64,000 bases of DNA. It comes from Microlunatus sagamiharensis. Its GTDB lineage: Bacteria; Actinomycetota; Actinomycetes; Propionibacteriales; Propionibacteriaceae. Within the stretch, counting starts at the first letter, position 1, and each line of letters starts with the position of its first letter. Location: the NCBI RefSeq assembly GCF_900105785.1, contig NZ_LT629799.1:1054001-1118000 (forward strand), in the 5' to 3' direction. Of the stretch, positions 9,987 to 21,948 are shown one piece after another. The notes below the pieces were generated by a model. That model saw only the letters and a program-made list of their open reading frames with translations. It was not told where the DNA came from and ran no database searches. Made by a program: the position numbers and the translations under genes.

Positions 9987-11714
9987 ATGACCGAGACCAC
10001 GCCCGAGACGACGGAAGAGCCGGCGGAAGCGCCCAAGGCCGCCTTCGCCATCGAGGGCGCCGTCACCCAGACGCCCACCCGGATCGCCTGGGGGCTCGGC
10101 GGCGGCGACCTCCTCCTCGGCGGGCTCGGCGTGCTGACCCTGCTGTCCGCCGCGCTCGGGCTGCCCGACGTCGTGGTGCTCGTGCTCGGCGTCGTCGTCG
10201 CGGTGCTCGTCGGGCTGGCCATGCGGGCGCAGCTCGCCCGGCCGGTGGCCGGCCTGGCCGGGACCGCCCGGGTGGTCGTGCTGGCCGCCGCGGTGGTGGC
10301 CGCGCTCGACGCGGGCTGGACCCGCTGGTGGCCGCCGGTGCTGCTCGCGGCCGCGGTCGTGGCTGAGGTCGGGTACTCCCGCCTGGTGCGCGTCGCCGTG
10401 CCGTTCGGCAGCCACCTGCCGGGGGTGAGCGTGCGCCCGACGTCGCGGTTCAAGCCGGTCTGGCTCGCGTACGCGGGGGCGGGGGCGCTGGTCCTCGTCC
10501 TGCTCCTCGTGCTGCTCCCGCTGCCCGCCTGGCCGGCCTGGGTCGTCGCCGTGGCGGCCCTGCTGCTCGCCGTCGCCGCACTCGTCGACGCGGCCCTGTG
10601 GGTCCTGCAGCGGCGCCGGGCGGAGGGCCGGCTCAACAAGACCCTCGTCGCGTACGCGCCGCGGTTCGCCCTGCACTGGGACGCGCAGCCGGGCACCGGC
10701 TACCAGATCGGGCGCTGGATCCCCTACCTCGACCGGCTCGGCGAGCGCTACGTCGTCTTCGTGCGCAACCCCAACAGCTTCGCCGAGGCCGAGCGCCTCA
10801 CCGACCAGCCGGTGCTGCTGCGCCGGGGCGCGCGCGAGATGGACGCGGTCATGGTCAGCTCGCTGCGGGCCGTCTTCTACGTCAACAACGCGCTGCGCAA
10901 CGTCCACGTCGTGCGCTACGCCGGCGTCCGGCACGTGCAGCTCAACCACGGCGACAGCGACAAGGCCACGAGCTACAACCCGGTGTTCCGGATGTTCGAC
11001 CGCAACTTCGTGGCCGGGCAGGCCGCGGTCGACCGGTTCAGCGCGCACGGGATCTCGACCGCGCCGGACTTCTTCGCGATCGTCGGGCGCCCGCAGGTCG
11101 AGGACGTCGTCGTCGCGACGCCGGGCACGCCGGTGCGCCGCGTCCTCTACGCCCCGACGTGGGCGGGCATGCACGCCGACTCCGCGTACAGCTCGCTGCC
11201 GATCGGCCCGCAGATCGTGCGCGGGCTGGTCGAGCGCGGCTGCACCGTGGTGTTCCGGCCGCACCCCTACACGGGCCGCAACCCCGGGCTGCGCGCCGCG
11301 TCGGAGGAGGTCACGGCGATCCTGGCCGACCACCGCGCGCGCACCGGCACCGAGCACGTCTTCGGCGAGCAGGCCGAGTCGGTCTGGACGATCACCGACT
11401 GCTTCAACGCCGTCGACGCGCTCGTCTCCGACGTCTCCAGCGTGGTGCCCGACTTCCTCTACTCCGAGAAGCCCTTCGCCGTCGCCGCGATGGGCGGCAG
11501 CGTGGACGAGTTCTTCGCCGAGATGCCCGTGGCCCGCGGCGGCTACGTGATCGCGGGCGACGCGTCGAACGTCGACGCCGTCCTCGACGATCTCCTCGGG
11601 CCCGACCCGCAGGCCGGCGAGCGGCACCGGCTCAAGAACTACTACCTCGGCGACTTCCCGGCCGAGACGTACGCCGACGCGTTCCTGGAGGCGGCCCGTC
11701 GCGAGATCGCGTGA
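9987..11714 (+). CDS. Membrane CDP-glycerol-type glycerophosphotransferase
   Basis: The C-terminal half of this 575-residue protein matches the TagB/TagF family, which transfers glycerol-phosphate or similar units from CDP-alcohols onto wall polymers. Recognisable pieces are VRYAGVRHVQLNHGDSDK (about 308-325), RVLYAPTWAG near 385, VVFRPHPYTGRN near 415 and ITDCFNAVDALVSDVSSVV near 470, which correspond to the catalytic His and the donor-binding region. Unlike TagF, it carries an N-terminal membrane part with about five or six helices (roughly 30-90, 95-130, 155-205), so it is membrane-bound. An ATG with no strong Shine-Dalgarno is used. It stands just after the flippase/GT genes and is probably part of the same surface-polymer pathway. 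Confidence 0.82.
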   Translation: MTETTPETTEEPAEAPKAAFAIEGAVTQTPTRIAWGLGGGDLLLGGLGVLTLLSAALGLPDVVVLVLGVVVAVLVGLAMRAQLARPVAGLAGTARVVVLAAAVVAALDAGWTRWWPPVLLAAAVVAEVGYSRLVRVAVPFGSHLPGVSVRPTSRFKPVWLAYAGAGALVLVLLLVLLPLPAWPAWVVAVAALLLAVAALVDAALWVLQRRRAEGRLNKTLVAYAPRFALHWDAQPGTGYQIGRWIPYLDRLGERYVVFVRNPNSFAEAERLTDQPVLLRRGAREMDAVMVSSLRAVFYVNNALRNVHVVRYAGVRHVQLNHGDSDKATSYNPVFRMFDRNFVAGQAAVDRFSAHGISTAPDFFAIVGRPQVEDVVVATPGTPVRRVLYAPTWAGMHADSAYSSLPIGPQIVRGLVERGCTVVFRPHPYTGRNPGLRAASEEVTAILADHRARTGTEHVFGEQAESVWTITDCFNAVDALVSDVSSVVPDFLYSEKPFAVAAMGGSVDEFFAEMPVARGGYVIAGDASNVDAVLDDLLGPDPQAGERHRLKNYYLGDFPAETYADAFLEAARREIA

Positions 11715-11726
11715 TCCGACGGCCCG

Positions 11727-11746
11727 CCCTTCGACAGGCTCCGGGG
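11727..11746 (+). repeat. Dispersed repeat, single copy
   Basis: CCCTTCGACAGGCTCCGGGG lies in the 51-bp gap between the glycerophosphotransferase and the APH-type kinase. It is one copy of the dispersed CCCTTCGACAGGCTCAGGG family also seen at 12748-12846 and 24274-24296. Confidence 0.6.
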
Positions 11747-11765
11747 TCGTGACTGGCTCGCGCTC

Positions 11766-12695
11766 GTGAGCATGCACGTGGGGCAGCTCCACGTCGACGA
11801 GGCGCTCGTCTCCGCGCTGGTCGCTGACCAGCTGCCCGCGTACGCCGACCGGCCGGTCCGGCTGCTGGCCCAGACGGGCACGGTCAACGCGATCGCGCGG
11901 ATCGGCGACGACCTGGCCGCACGGTTCCCGCTGCAGCCGGGGGAGCCCGCGCTCGTGCGGGCCGGGCTCGAGCGGGAGGCCGACGCCGCGCGCCGGCTGG
12001 TCGGGCGCTTGCGGGTGCCGGTCCCCGCACCGGTCGCGCTCGGCGAGCCCGGGCGCGGCTACCCGCTGGCGTGGTCGACCCAGACCTGGCTCCCGGGCCG
12101 CGACGCGACCACGACCGACCCGGGCGCCTCGGACGCCTTCGCCCGTGACCTGGCCGACCTGGTGGCCGACCTGCGGGCGGTGCCGACGCGGGGGAGGACC
12201 TTCGTCGTGGAGCGCCGCACCAACCGCGGCGGCACGATCGCCGACCACGACGCCTGGGTGCGGACCTGCCTGACCCGCAGCGAGGGACTGCTGGACGTGC
12301 CCGCGCTGAGGAGGCTCTGGGGCCGGCTCCGCGACCTCCCGCGCGGCGACGAGCCGGACCTGACGACCCACGGCGACCTGATCGGCGGGAACGTGCTCGT
12401 CACGGGCAGCGGTACGGGCGCGCGGCTGGGTGGGCTGCTCGACGTGGGCGGGACCGGGCCGGCCGACCCGGCGCTCGACCTCGTCGGCGCCTGGCACCTG
12501 CTCGAGGACGGCCCCCGCGAGGTCTTCCGGGCCGCGCTGGGCGTGGGGGAGGCGCCGTGGCGCCGCGGGGTGGCCTGGGCGTTCGAGCAGGCGATCGGGC
12601 TGGTCTGGTACTACCGCACGACCAACCCGGTGATGAGCCAGCAGGGCCGGCGGACGCTGGAGCGGGTGCTGCGGGCGTACGGGGACTCTGGCTGA
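11766..12695 (+). CDS. APH-family (aminoglycoside-type) phosphotransferase
   Basis: This 309-residue cytosolic kinase-fold protein contains the Brenner motif THGDLIGGNVLV (catalytic Asp near 202, Asn near 207) and a downstream Mg-binding segment GGLLDVGGTGPADPALDLVG. The N-terminal lobe has a short VNAIARIG strand and a Glu-containing helix (READAARRL) that fit the ATP-binding lobe. Members of this family act on many small molecules, and nothing in the sequence points to a drug; antibiotic resistance should not be assumed. GTG 11766 gives a normal N-terminus. It is a single gene with repeat-bearing gaps on both sides. Confidence 0.8.
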   Translation: MSMHVGQLHVDEALVSALVADQLPAYADRPVRLLAQTGTVNAIARIGDDLAARFPLQPGEPALVRAGLEREADAARRLVGRLRVPVPAPVALGEPGRGYPLAWSTQTWLPGRDATTTDPGASDAFARDLADLVADLRAVPTRGRTFVVERRTNRGGTIADHDAWVRTCLTRSEGLLDVPALRRLWGRLRDLPRGDEPDLTTHGDLIGGNVLVTGSGTGARLGGLLDVGGTGPADPALDLVGAWHLLEDGPREVFRAALGVGEAPWRRGVAWAFEQAIGLVWYYRTTNPVMSQQGRRTLERVLRAYGDSG

Positions 12696-15331
<2,636 letters not shown>

Positions 15332-15439
15332 CCCCGTCGGCCCGGCTTGCCCGGACGTACGACCGGAGGTGGGTCGTGGTCCACCCGTGGGCGGGCGGGT
15401 TCCGTCCCCGGGTGGAGGTGGCGGGCGCCGGTCGAGACC

Positions 15440-15445
15440 TAGCGT
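15440..15445 (+). promoter_or_regulatory. -10 element, leaderless start at 15452
   Basis: TAGCGT, 6-nt spacer, ATG 15452. It lies in a 120-bp gap that separates this gene from pyrG-NUDIX. Confidence 0.55.
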
Positions 15446-15451
15446 CCCGGC

Positions 15452-16666
15452 ATGGCCACCACCCTCGCGCTGCACCCCCGCCACCGGCTCGACCTGCGGG
15501 CGGTCGACCTCGCGCACGGTCTCCTCGCGCTCGGCGTCGACCGAGCCCCCGCGGAGGCCGTCCTCGCCCGCGCCGGGGTGCCCGACGACGGCCTGGTGGC
15601 CGCCTCGGTGCGGTCCGGGTGGCTGCTGCTCCTCGAGACCGTCGGCTGGGCCGCCGGCGCGGAGGTCCTCGTGTCCGCCGTGACCCACCCCGAGATGCCG
15701 GCGCTCGTCGCGGCGGCCGGGCTGGTGCCCGTCCCCGTCGAGGTCGACCTCGCCACCCTGCTGCCGTCGGAGGAGGCGCTCGCCGTCGCGGTAACCCCGC
15801 GCACCCGGGCCGTGCTCGTGGCCCAGCTCTTTGGCGGCCGGGCCGACCTCGACGCGCTGGCCCGCTGGTGCGCCGAGCGGCACCTGCTGCTCGTCGAGGA
15901 CGCGGCGCAGGCATGGGCGGGTGCGGGTTCGCTGGCCTCGGCCGCCGACATGACGCTCGTGAGCTTCGGGCTGCTCAAGACCGCGACCGCGGCTGGCGGG
16001 GCCGTGCTCCGGGTGCGCGACCCGCACCTCCGCGCCGCCATGGCCGGCACCGCCCTCGGCTGGCCGGCGCAGGCCCGGAGGGCGTACGCGGTCCGCCTGC
16101 TGCGCGCGGCCCTGCTGCTGGGGCTGGCCCGGCGACCCGTCTACGGGGCGTTCCTCGCGGTCTGCCGTCGGCTCGGTCGCGACGCCGACGAGGTCCTCGA
16201 CGCCCTGTCGCGACCGCGCGGTGCCGGAGACCTCGTGGCCCAGCTGCGGCGCCGGCCGTGCGCGCCGCTGGTCGCCCTGCTCGCGCACCGGCTGCGCGCC
16301 GACGACCCCTCGACGGCGCGGGTCCGGGCGCGGGCGGCGGCGGGGGAGCGGCTCCGCGAGGGGCTGCCCACGGGGTCGCTGCCCGGCGACCGGGTGGCGC
16401 GGCGGACGCACTGGCTGTTCCCCGCCCGGGCCTCCGACTCCGCGCGGCTCGTGCGGCGGCTCCGCGTGGTCGGCGTCGACGCCAGCGGCGCGACCAGCAA
16501 CCTCGTCGCCCTCACCGAGGACGGGCCGGCCGCGGACCTGATGCGCCACGTCGTCTACGTGCCGGCCTACCCGGAGCTGCCCGCGGCCGTCGTCCGCGCC
16601 GTGCACGAGGTGCTGCAGTCCGAGACGCGCGCCGAGCACGTGCGTGAGGCGTCACGAGCCGGGTAG
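15452..16666 (+). CDS. DegT/DnrJ/EryC1-type PLP aminotransferase-like protein
   Basis: The 404-residue protein has the DegT fold landmarks: LLLLETVGWAAGAEVLVSAV near 50-70, the ring-stacking/nitrogen-pairing motif VEDAAQAW with D150, and a candidate PLP lysine K176 in SFGLLKTATAAGG. Family members normally aminate keto-sugars. Here the C-terminal half (after about 200) is Arg/Ala/Leu-rich and diverges, and no sugar-nucleotide genes lie next to it, so the substrate is unknown. It begins at an ATG served by a leaderless -10 element, and forms its own unit between the NUDIX gene and ald. It could also be a non-catalytic or decarboxylating relative; the preserved lysine argues for an active enzyme. 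Confidence 0.72.
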   Translation: MATTLALHPRHRLDLRAVDLAHGLLALGVDRAPAEAVLARAGVPDDGLVAASVRSGWLLLLETVGWAAGAEVLVSAVTHPEMPALVAAAGLVPVPVEVDLATLLPSEEALAVAVTPRTRAVLVAQLFGGRADLDALARWCAERHLLLVEDAAQAWAGAGSLASAADMTLVSFGLLKTATAAGGAVLRVRDPHLRAAMAGTALGWPAQARRAYAVRLLRAALLLGLARRPVYGAFLAVCRRLGRDADEVLDALSRPRGAGDLVAQLRRRPCAPLVALLAHRLRADDPSTARVRARAAAGERLREGLPTGSLPGDRVARRTHWLFPARASDSARLVRRLRVVGVDASGATSNLVALTEDGPAADLMRHVVYVPAYPELPAAVVRAVHEVLQSETRAEHVREASRAG

Positions 16667-16808
16667 TCACCAGGTCGCTGGCGGTTGGTGGGCGAGCGCA
16701 CCGCGTGCCCCCGAGGGTGGCGTGCCCTGCCAGCCGTCGCCCAGCGAGGCCTGCGAGGACGGGCTCGCGCGTACGGCGGTGCCACCCGATTTCCGGGACC
16801 GCCCGTCC

Positions 16809-16814
16809 TATGCT
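16809..16814 (+). promoter_or_regulatory. -10 element, leaderless start of ald
   Basis: TATGCT, 6-nt spacer, GTG 16821; identical hexamer and spacing to the nadK promoter. Confidence 0.6.
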
Positions 16815-16820
16815 CCTCGG

Positions 16821-17936
16821 GTGTTGGTCGGAGTGCCGAGCGAGGTCAAGAACAACGAGTTCCGCGTCGCCATCACGCCCTCGGGCGTGCACGAGCTCAC
16901 GAGCCGCGGCCACGAGGTGCTCGTCCAGTCCGGCGCGGGTGTCGGCTCCTCGATCCCCGACGACGCCTACGCCGCGGCCGGCGCGAAGGTCGTCGAGGGC
17001 TGGGAGTCGGTCTGGGGCGAGGCCGAGATGGTCCTCAAGGTCAAGGAGCCCGTCGAGGTCGAGTACGACCGGATGCGGCCCGGGCAGGTGCTGTTCACCT
17101 ACCTCCACCTCGCGGCCAACCGGGCGTGCACGAAGGCGCTGCTCGACGCGGGTGTCACGGGGATCGCGTACGAGACGGTCCAGCTCCCGAACCATTCCCT
17201 GCCGCTGCTGGCCCCGATGAGCGAGGTCGCCGGACGGCTCGCCCCGCAGGTCGGCGCCTACCACCTGATGGCCGCGCAGGGCGGGCGCGGGACGCTGATG
17301 GGTGGGGTGCCGGGCACGCACCCGGCCAAGGTCGTCGTCATCGGTGCCGGGGTCTCGGGCATGGAGGCCGCGACGATCGCGCTCGGCATGCAGGCCGACG
17401 TCACGCTGCTCGACCTGAACATCGACAAGCTGCGCGACGCCGACCGGGTCTACCGCGGCCACATCAGGACCGTCGCCTCCAACAGCTTCGAGGTCGAGCG
17501 GGCGGTGCTCGACGCCGACCTGGTGGTCGGCGCGGTGCTCGTGCCGGGGGCCAAGGCGCCGACGGTGGTGACGAACGACCTGGTCGCGCGGATGAAGCCG
17601 GGCAGCGTTCTCGTCGACATCGCCATCGACCAGGGCGGGTGCTTCGAGGACAGCCGCCCGACCACGCACGCGGACCCGACCTTCCGGGTGCACGACTCGA
17701 TCTTCTACTGCGTCGCGAACATGCCCGGCGCCGTGCCGCACACCTCGACGTACGCGCTCACCAACGTCACCCTCCGCTACGCCGCCAGCCTCGCCGACCG
17801 CGGCTGGCGCGAGGCGCTGCGCCGCGACCCGGCGCTCGCGCTCGGGCTGAACACCCACGACGGCGTGCTGACCAACGGCCCCGTCGCGCAGGCCCACGGG
17901 CTGGACCACCGCGACGTGGCCGAGGTGCTCGCCTGA
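16821..17936 (+). CDS. ald: Alanine dehydrogenase
   Basis: Alanine dehydrogenase interconverts L-alanine and pyruvate plus ammonia with NAD(H) in the cytosol. The 371-residue length is exactly that of the family. Landmarks are the N-terminus [20 protein letters not shown], the catalytic K75-region KVKEPVE, the His of FTYLHLAAN (near 96), the NAD loop [10 protein letters not shown] (about 175-184), and the [11 protein letters not shown] segment near 268. The upstream in-frame extension to 16644 is not family-like, and the leaderless -10 element fixes GTG 16821. No Lrp/AsnC-type regulator is next to it. The stop lies 14 nt before the xerD start. Confidence 0.96.
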   Translation: MLVGVPSEVKNNEFRVAITPSGVHELTSRGHEVLVQSGAGVGSSIPDDAYAAAGAKVVEGWESVWGEAEMVLKVKEPVEVEYDRMRPGQVLFTYLHLAANRACTKALLDAGVTGIAYETVQLPNHSLPLLAPMSEVAGRLAPQVGAYHLMAAQGGRGTLMGGVPGTHPAKVVVIGAGVSGMEAATIALGMQADVTLLDLNIDKLRDADRVYRGHIRTVASNSFEVERAVLDADLVVGAVLVPGAKAPTVVTNDLVARMKPGSVLVDIAIDQGGCFEDSRPTTHADPTFRVHDSIFYCVANMPGAVPHTSTYALTNVTLRYAASLADRGWREALRRDPALALGLNTHDGVLTNGPVAQAHGLDHRDVAEVLA

Positions 17937-17950
17937 GCGCACGGACGCCG

Positions 17951-18898
17951 GTGGAGCGGCTGGTCGCCGCCTACCTCGACCACCTCGTGGTCGAGCGCGG
18001 CGTCTCGGAGCACACGCTCGGCGCCTACCGCCGCGACCTCGCGCGCTACACCGCCTGGCTCGCCCGCGCCGGCGTCGACGAACCCTCCGCCGTCACCCCG
18101 GCGCTCGTGGGCGCGTACGCGTCGTCGCTGGCCGAGGGCGTGCCCGGCGAGGACGGGGCACCGGGCCAGCCGGCGCTCGCCCCCGCCAGCGTCGCGCGCG
18201 CGGTGGTCGCCGTGCGGAGCCTGCACCGCTTCGCCGTCGCCGACGGGCTCACCGCCTCCGACCCGGCGGCGGACGTGCACCCGCCGCGCCCGGCCCGGCG
18301 GCTGCCCAAGGCCCTGTCGCTGGAGCAGGTGCAGACGATGCTCGACCTGCCCGCGACCGAGACCGTCGAGGGGCTGCGCGACGCCGCCCTGCTGGAGCTG
18401 CTCTACGGCACCGGCGGGCGGATCAGCGAGGTCGTCGACCTCGACGTCGACGACCTGACCCGCGCCCTCGCGGTGCCGCCCGACGAGCTCGCCGGGCTGC
18501 GGGTGCTGGGCAAGGGCGGCAAGGAGCGGGTCGTGCCGCTCGGGTCGTACGCCCGCGCCGCGGTCGAGGCCTACCTCGTGCGCGGCCGGCCGGCGCTCGC
18601 GTCGAAGGGCCGGGGGACCCCGGCGCTGCTGCTCAACGCGCGAGGTGCGCGGCTCTCGCGCCAGAGCGCGTACGCGGTCCTGCGCCGGGTCGCGGACCAG
18701 GCCGGGGTGCCCGGCGAGGTCAGCCCGCACACCCTGCGGCACTCCTTCGCGACCCACCTCATCGACGGCGGAGCCGACGTCCGCGTCGTGCAGGAGCTGC
18801 TCGGGCACGCGTCGGTCACGACCACCCAGATCTACACCCTCGTCACGGTCGACCACCTGCGCGAGGTCTACGCCGGGGCACACCCACGGGCTCGGTGA
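17951..18898 (+). CDS. xerD: Tyrosine recombinase XerD
   Basis: XerD with XerC resolves chromosome dimers at dif during segregation. The 315-residue protein has the N-terminal SAM-like DNA-binding domain ([19 protein letters not shown], about 8-26) and the catalytic domain with R157 (GTGGRISE), the beta-hairpin lysine region [11 protein letters not shown] (K188/K191), H260-x-x-R263 ([10 protein letters not shown]), H286 (LGHAS) and nucleophile Y295 (QIYT). GTG 17951 is the first normal start codon; the frame extends upstream only through a CTG and ald-overlapping sequence. Its position before parA-scpA-scpB is the standard actinobacterial order and supports XerD rather than a phage integrase. 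Confidence 0.93.
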   Translation: MERLVAAYLDHLVVERGVSEHTLGAYRRDLARYTAWLARAGVDEPSAVTPALVGAYASSLAEGVPGEDGAPGQPALAPASVARAVVAVRSLHRFAVADGLTASDPAADVHPPRPARRLPKALSLEQVQTMLDLPATETVEGLRDAALLELLYGTGGRISEVVDLDVDDLTRALAVPPDELAGLRVLGKGGKERVVPLGSYARAAVEAYLVRGRPALASKGRGTPALLLNARGARLSRQSAYAVLRRVADQAGVPGEVSPHTLRHSFATHLIDGGADVRVVQELLGHASVTTTQIYTLVTVDHLREVYAGAHPRAR

Positions 18899-19349
18899 GC
18901 CGGGGGAGGGCCGAGCGGTCGACCCCTGGCGGCCCCGTTCGTCGGTGGACACCGCCTTCGTGCGTGAGACCCGTCACGACGCTGACCCACCCTCCTCGGC
19001 GCCGGGGATGATGGCGACGGCGTCGGACACCAGGTCTCCGGACATCGCGTCGCTGTCCTGCTAGGACCGCAGCCGGCGGACGACCCGGCGGAGCTGCACG
19101 GCGGGGCTGTGGGCGTCGGACGTCCCCTGGTCCTGGGTCGACGGCCGGCCCCGGCCGCGGTGCGAGCATCGTGCTCCATGGAGCACCGTGCGTCCTGGCG
19201 GGCGCGCGTCGGGTGGTGGCCCTCCTGACCCGTCGACGGCGACGAGGTGGCCGCGGGGGAGGCAAGCGGGTGCGGAGGGAAGCTGCCCGCCGCCAGGCGT
19301 ACTAGGGTCGGAGGTCCCACGTCCACACCCCCGAGGAGCTGTTGCCGCC
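18899..19349. other. 451-bp gap between xerD and parA
   Basis: No convincing gene, tRNA or terminator is visible. It holds a perfect 16-bp palindrome GTGCTCCATGGAGCAC at 19171-19186, which is not the actinobacterial parS consensus, and a likely parA promoter (TAGGGT at 19305-19310) with a GAGGAG Shine-Dalgarno at 19333-19338. Short open frames on both strands lack coupling or family features. Confidence 0.5.
19305..19310 (+). promoter_or_regulatory. Likely -10 element for parA operon
   Basis: TAGGGT would start the transcript near 19317, leaving about 33 nt of leader with GAGGAG (19333-19338) 11 nt before the ATG at 19350. No obvious -35. Confidence 0.4.
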
Positions 19350-20342
19350 ATGGTGGACCCGCAGGACGGGCCTGAGCGCCTGCCCGCCGACCCGCCGCCG
19401 GTCGACGCGACCCTCGACGGCGCGCCCGACGACGACGGCGGCGCCCTCTTCGCCGCGCCCCGACCCGTCGCGAGGGACCTGCTGGCCGCGGCACGCCCCG
19501 ACTCCGACCTGGGTCCGACCGGTCGCCCGTGGCCCGAGCTCGGCGACCCGCCGCCGCTCGCCGACCCGCGTCCGCCCGCCGTCGTCATCGCCGTCTGCAA
19601 CCAGAAGGGCGGCGTCGGCAAGACCACCACGACGATCAGCCTGGGTGCCGCGCTCGCCGAGCTGGGGCGCCGCGTGCTGCTGGTCGACTTCGACCCGCAG
19701 GGCTCCCTCTCGGTGGGGCTGGGGGTCAACCCGCACACCCTCGAGCACAGCGTCTACACGCTGCTGCTCACCCGCGAGGTCGAGGTCGGCGAGGTCATCG
19801 ACGCCACCGACACCGAGGGCATGGACCTGCTGCCCAGCAACATCGACCTCGCCGCGGCCGAGCTGCAGCTGGTCAGCGAGGTCGGGCGCGAGCAGACCCT
19901 CAGCCGCGTGCTGAACAAGGTCAAGAACGACTACGACGTCATCCTGATCGACTGCGCGCCCTCGCTCGGCCTGCTCACGATCAACGCCCTCACCGCTGCG
20001 GAGTGGGTGCTGATGCCGCTGGAGTGCGAGTTCTTCGCGCTGCGCGGGATCGCCCTGCTCACCGACACGATCGACAAGGTGCAGGACCGGCTCAACCCCG
20101 ACCTCAAGGTCCTCGGCATCCTGGGCACGATGTACGACCCGCGCACGCTGCACAGCCGCGAGGTCCTCGACCGGGTGGTGCAGGCCTTCGGCGACCAGGT
20201 CTTCCACACCGTCATCCGGCGCACGGTCAAGTTCCCCGAGACGACCGTGGCCGGCGAGCCGATCACCAGCTACGCCAGCGCCTCGCCGGGCGCGGCCGCG
20301 TACCGGATGCTCGCCCGCGAGGTGCTCGCCCGGTGCCGGTGA
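19350..20342 (+). CDS. parA: ParA-family ATPase (scpAB-linked)
   Basis: This 330-residue Walker ATPase belongs to the ParA/Soj group. It has the deviant Walker A KGGVGKT at 86-92 (CNQKGGVGKTTTTI), the DFDPQGSLSVGLG A'-motif near 115-128, and Walker B VILIDCAPSLGLLT near 195-208. An extra Pro/Asp-rich N-terminal arm of about 75 residues precedes the ATPase core, as in the xerD-linked paralogue of actinobacteria; this one has no parB beside it, so it is probably not the chromosomal origin Soj. ATG 19350 is chosen for its GAGGAG Shine-Dalgarno. The stop overlaps scpA by 4 nt, placing it in the segregation/condensin operon. Confidence 0.9.
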   Translation: MVDPQDGPERLPADPPPVDATLDGAPDDDGGALFAAPRPVARDLLAAARPDSDLGPTGRPWPELGDPPPLADPRPPAVVIAVCNQKGGVGKTTTTISLGAALAELGRRVLLVDFDPQGSLSVGLGVNPHTLEHSVYTLLLTREVEVGEVIDATDTEGMDLLPSNIDLAAAELQLVSEVGREQTLSRVLNKVKNDYDVILIDCAPSLGLLTINALTAAEWVLMPLECEFFALRGIALLTDTIDKVQDRLNPDLKVLGILGTMYDPRTLHSREVLDRVVQAFGDQVFHTVIRRTVKFPETTVAGEPITSYASASPGAAAYRMLAREVLARCR

Positions 20343-21217
20343 CGTCCGGCGACCTCGACGCCGCGCCTGCGGCCCGCGGGTCGTTCGACGTCCACCTGAC
20401 GAACTTCGAGGGCCCCTTCGACCTGCTGCTGCAGCTCATCGGGCGCCGCCAGCTCGACATCACCGAGGTGTCGCTGTCGCTGGTGACGAGCGACTTCATC
20501 GCCCACGTCAAGGCGGCGGGCCCCTCGTGGGACCTCGACCAGACGACGCAGTTCGTGCTCGTCGCGGCGACCCTGCTCGACCTCAAGGCGGCGCGCCTCA
20601 TCCCGGCCGGCGAGGTCGAGGACCCCGAGGACCTGGCCCTGCTCGAGGCCCGCGACCTGCTCTTCGCGCGGCTGCTCGCGTACCGCGCCTTCAAGCAGGT
20701 GGCCGGCTGGCTGGAGGAGACGCTCGCCGCCGAGTCGCGGCGGGCGCCCCGCACGGCCGGGCTGGAGCCGCACTTCGCCCGGCTGCTGCCCGAGATCGAG
20801 CTGACCATCACCGCGGACGCGCTCGCCGCCCTGGCCGCCGGGGCGATGGCGCCGAAGGTGGCCGAGACCGTCTCGCTGGCCCACATCCACGCCCCGGCCG
20901 TCAGCGTCACCGAGCAGGCCGGCGTGCTGGTCGACCGGCTGCGCCGCCAGCGGCAGGCGACGTTCCGGGCGCTGACCGGCGACGCGGACCGGCTGACCAC
21001 GGTCGCGCGGTTCCTCGCGCTGCTCGAGCTCTTCCGCGAGGGTGCCGTCGCCTTCGAGCAGGTCAGCGCCCTGGGCGAGCTGACCGTACGCTGGACGGGC
21101 GCCGACTCCGGCGAGCTCGAGATCTCCGACGAGTTCGACGCGAACCCCGACGACGAGCGCGGGGCCGACCGGCCCGACCAGGCACCCCAGCAGAGACCCG
21201 AGGACGGCACGCCATGA
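20339..21217 (+). CDS. scpA: Condensin kleisin subunit ScpA
   Basis: ScpA bridges SMC heads with ScpB in the bacterial condensin complex. The 292-residue protein opens with the conserved FDVHLTNFEGPFDLLLQLI stretch (about 16-34), then LDITEVSLS and TTQFVLVAATLLDLKAARLI, and ends in the winged-helix region VAFEQVSALGELTVRW near 240-258 with an acidic tail. GTG 20339 is chosen for the GTGA overlap with parA; GTG 20333, two codons earlier, is possible. It overlaps scpB by 4 nt. Length is typical for actinobacteria. Confidence 0.93.
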   Translation: MTSGDLDAAPAARGSFDVHLTNFEGPFDLLLQLIGRRQLDITEVSLSLVTSDFIAHVKAAGPSWDLDQTTQFVLVAATLLDLKAARLIPAGEVEDPEDLALLEARDLLFARLLAYRAFKQVAGWLEETLAAESRRAPRTAGLEPHFARLLPEIELTITADALAALAAGAMAPKVAETVSLAHIHAPAVSVTEQAGVLVDRLRRQRQATFRALTGDADRLTTVARFLALLELFREGAVAFEQVSALGELTVRWTGADSGELEISDEFDANPDDERGADRPDQAPQQRPEDGTP

Positions 21218-21948
21218 CGACCGAGACGCAGGACGGCACGACGGCGCCCGCCGCCGTGGTCGTCCCGACGGCCTCGGAGATCGAGGCCCCGCTCGAGGCG
21301 CTGCTGCTGCTCGTCGACGAGCCGACGACCGAGCTCACCCTCGCGGAGGCCCTCGGCGCGCCCGAGGCCGTGGTCGTCGAGGCGCTGGAGTCGCTGGCGC
21401 GCTTCTACGACGAGACCGGGCGCGGCTTCGAGCTGCGCCGGGTGGGCGGCGGCTGGCGCTACTGGACCCGGGTCGAGCACGCGGACGTCATCGCCGCGCA
21501 CGTCGTGGGCGGTCAGACCGGCCGGCTCTCGCAGGCCGCGCTCGAGACCCTCGCGGTGATCGCCTACCAGCAGCCGGTCTCGCGCGGCCGCGTCGCGGCG
21601 ATCCGCGGCGTGAACGTCGACGGCGTGATCAAGACGCTGGTGGCCCGCGGCCTCGTCGAGGAGGCCGGCCACGACGCCGAGACCGGAGCGGCGGTGTTCG
21701 CGACCACCCAGGCCTTCCTCGAGAAGATGGGGCTCGGCAGCCTCGACGACCTCCCGCCGCTGGCCCCGCACCTGCCCGACGTCGCCGACCTCGAGGCCGA
21801 GCTGTCGGCGCTCGCGGCACCGGTGCCCGCGCCGCAGGACGAGCCGGCGCCCCCCGAAGGACCACAGGCACAACCACAGGCCGCCCCCGACGCAGACGCG
21901 CAGGCCGGCCGCACGCCCACCGGGCAGGACGAGGAGGTGGGGGCATGA
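21214..21948 (+). CDS. scpB: Condensin subunit ScpB
   Basis: ScpB is a dimeric double winged-helix partner of ScpA. In the 244-residue protein the two winged helices span about 18-190: [20 protein letters not shown] near 21-40, [12 protein letters not shown] near 84, and the highly conserved [20 protein letters not shown] near 103-122 with [23 protein letters not shown]-terminal Pro/Gln/Asp-rich tail of about 45 residues looks disordered. ATG 21214 overlaps scpA by 4 nt; the stop overlaps rluB by 4 nt. Confidence 0.93.
   Translation: MTTETQDGTTAPAAVVVPTASEIEAPLEALLLLVDEPTTELTLAEALGAPEAVVVEALESLARFYDETGRGFELRRVGGGWRYWTRVEHADVIAAHVVGGQTGRLSQAALETLAVIAYQQPVSRGRVAAIRGVNVDGVIKTLVARGLVEEAGHDAETGAAVFATTQAFLEKMGLGSLDDLPPLAPHLPDVADLEAELSALAAPVPAPQDEPAPPEGPQAQPQAAPDADAQAGRTPTGQDEEVGA

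Noticed and set aside
17933-17951. CTG start for xerD directly overlapping the ald stop
   Set aside because: CTG starts are rare; the GTG at 17951 leaves the complete N-terminal domain intact.
19171-19186. parS site beside parA
   Set aside because: The sequence does not match the conserved TGTTTCACGTGAAACA parS and no parB gene is adjacent.
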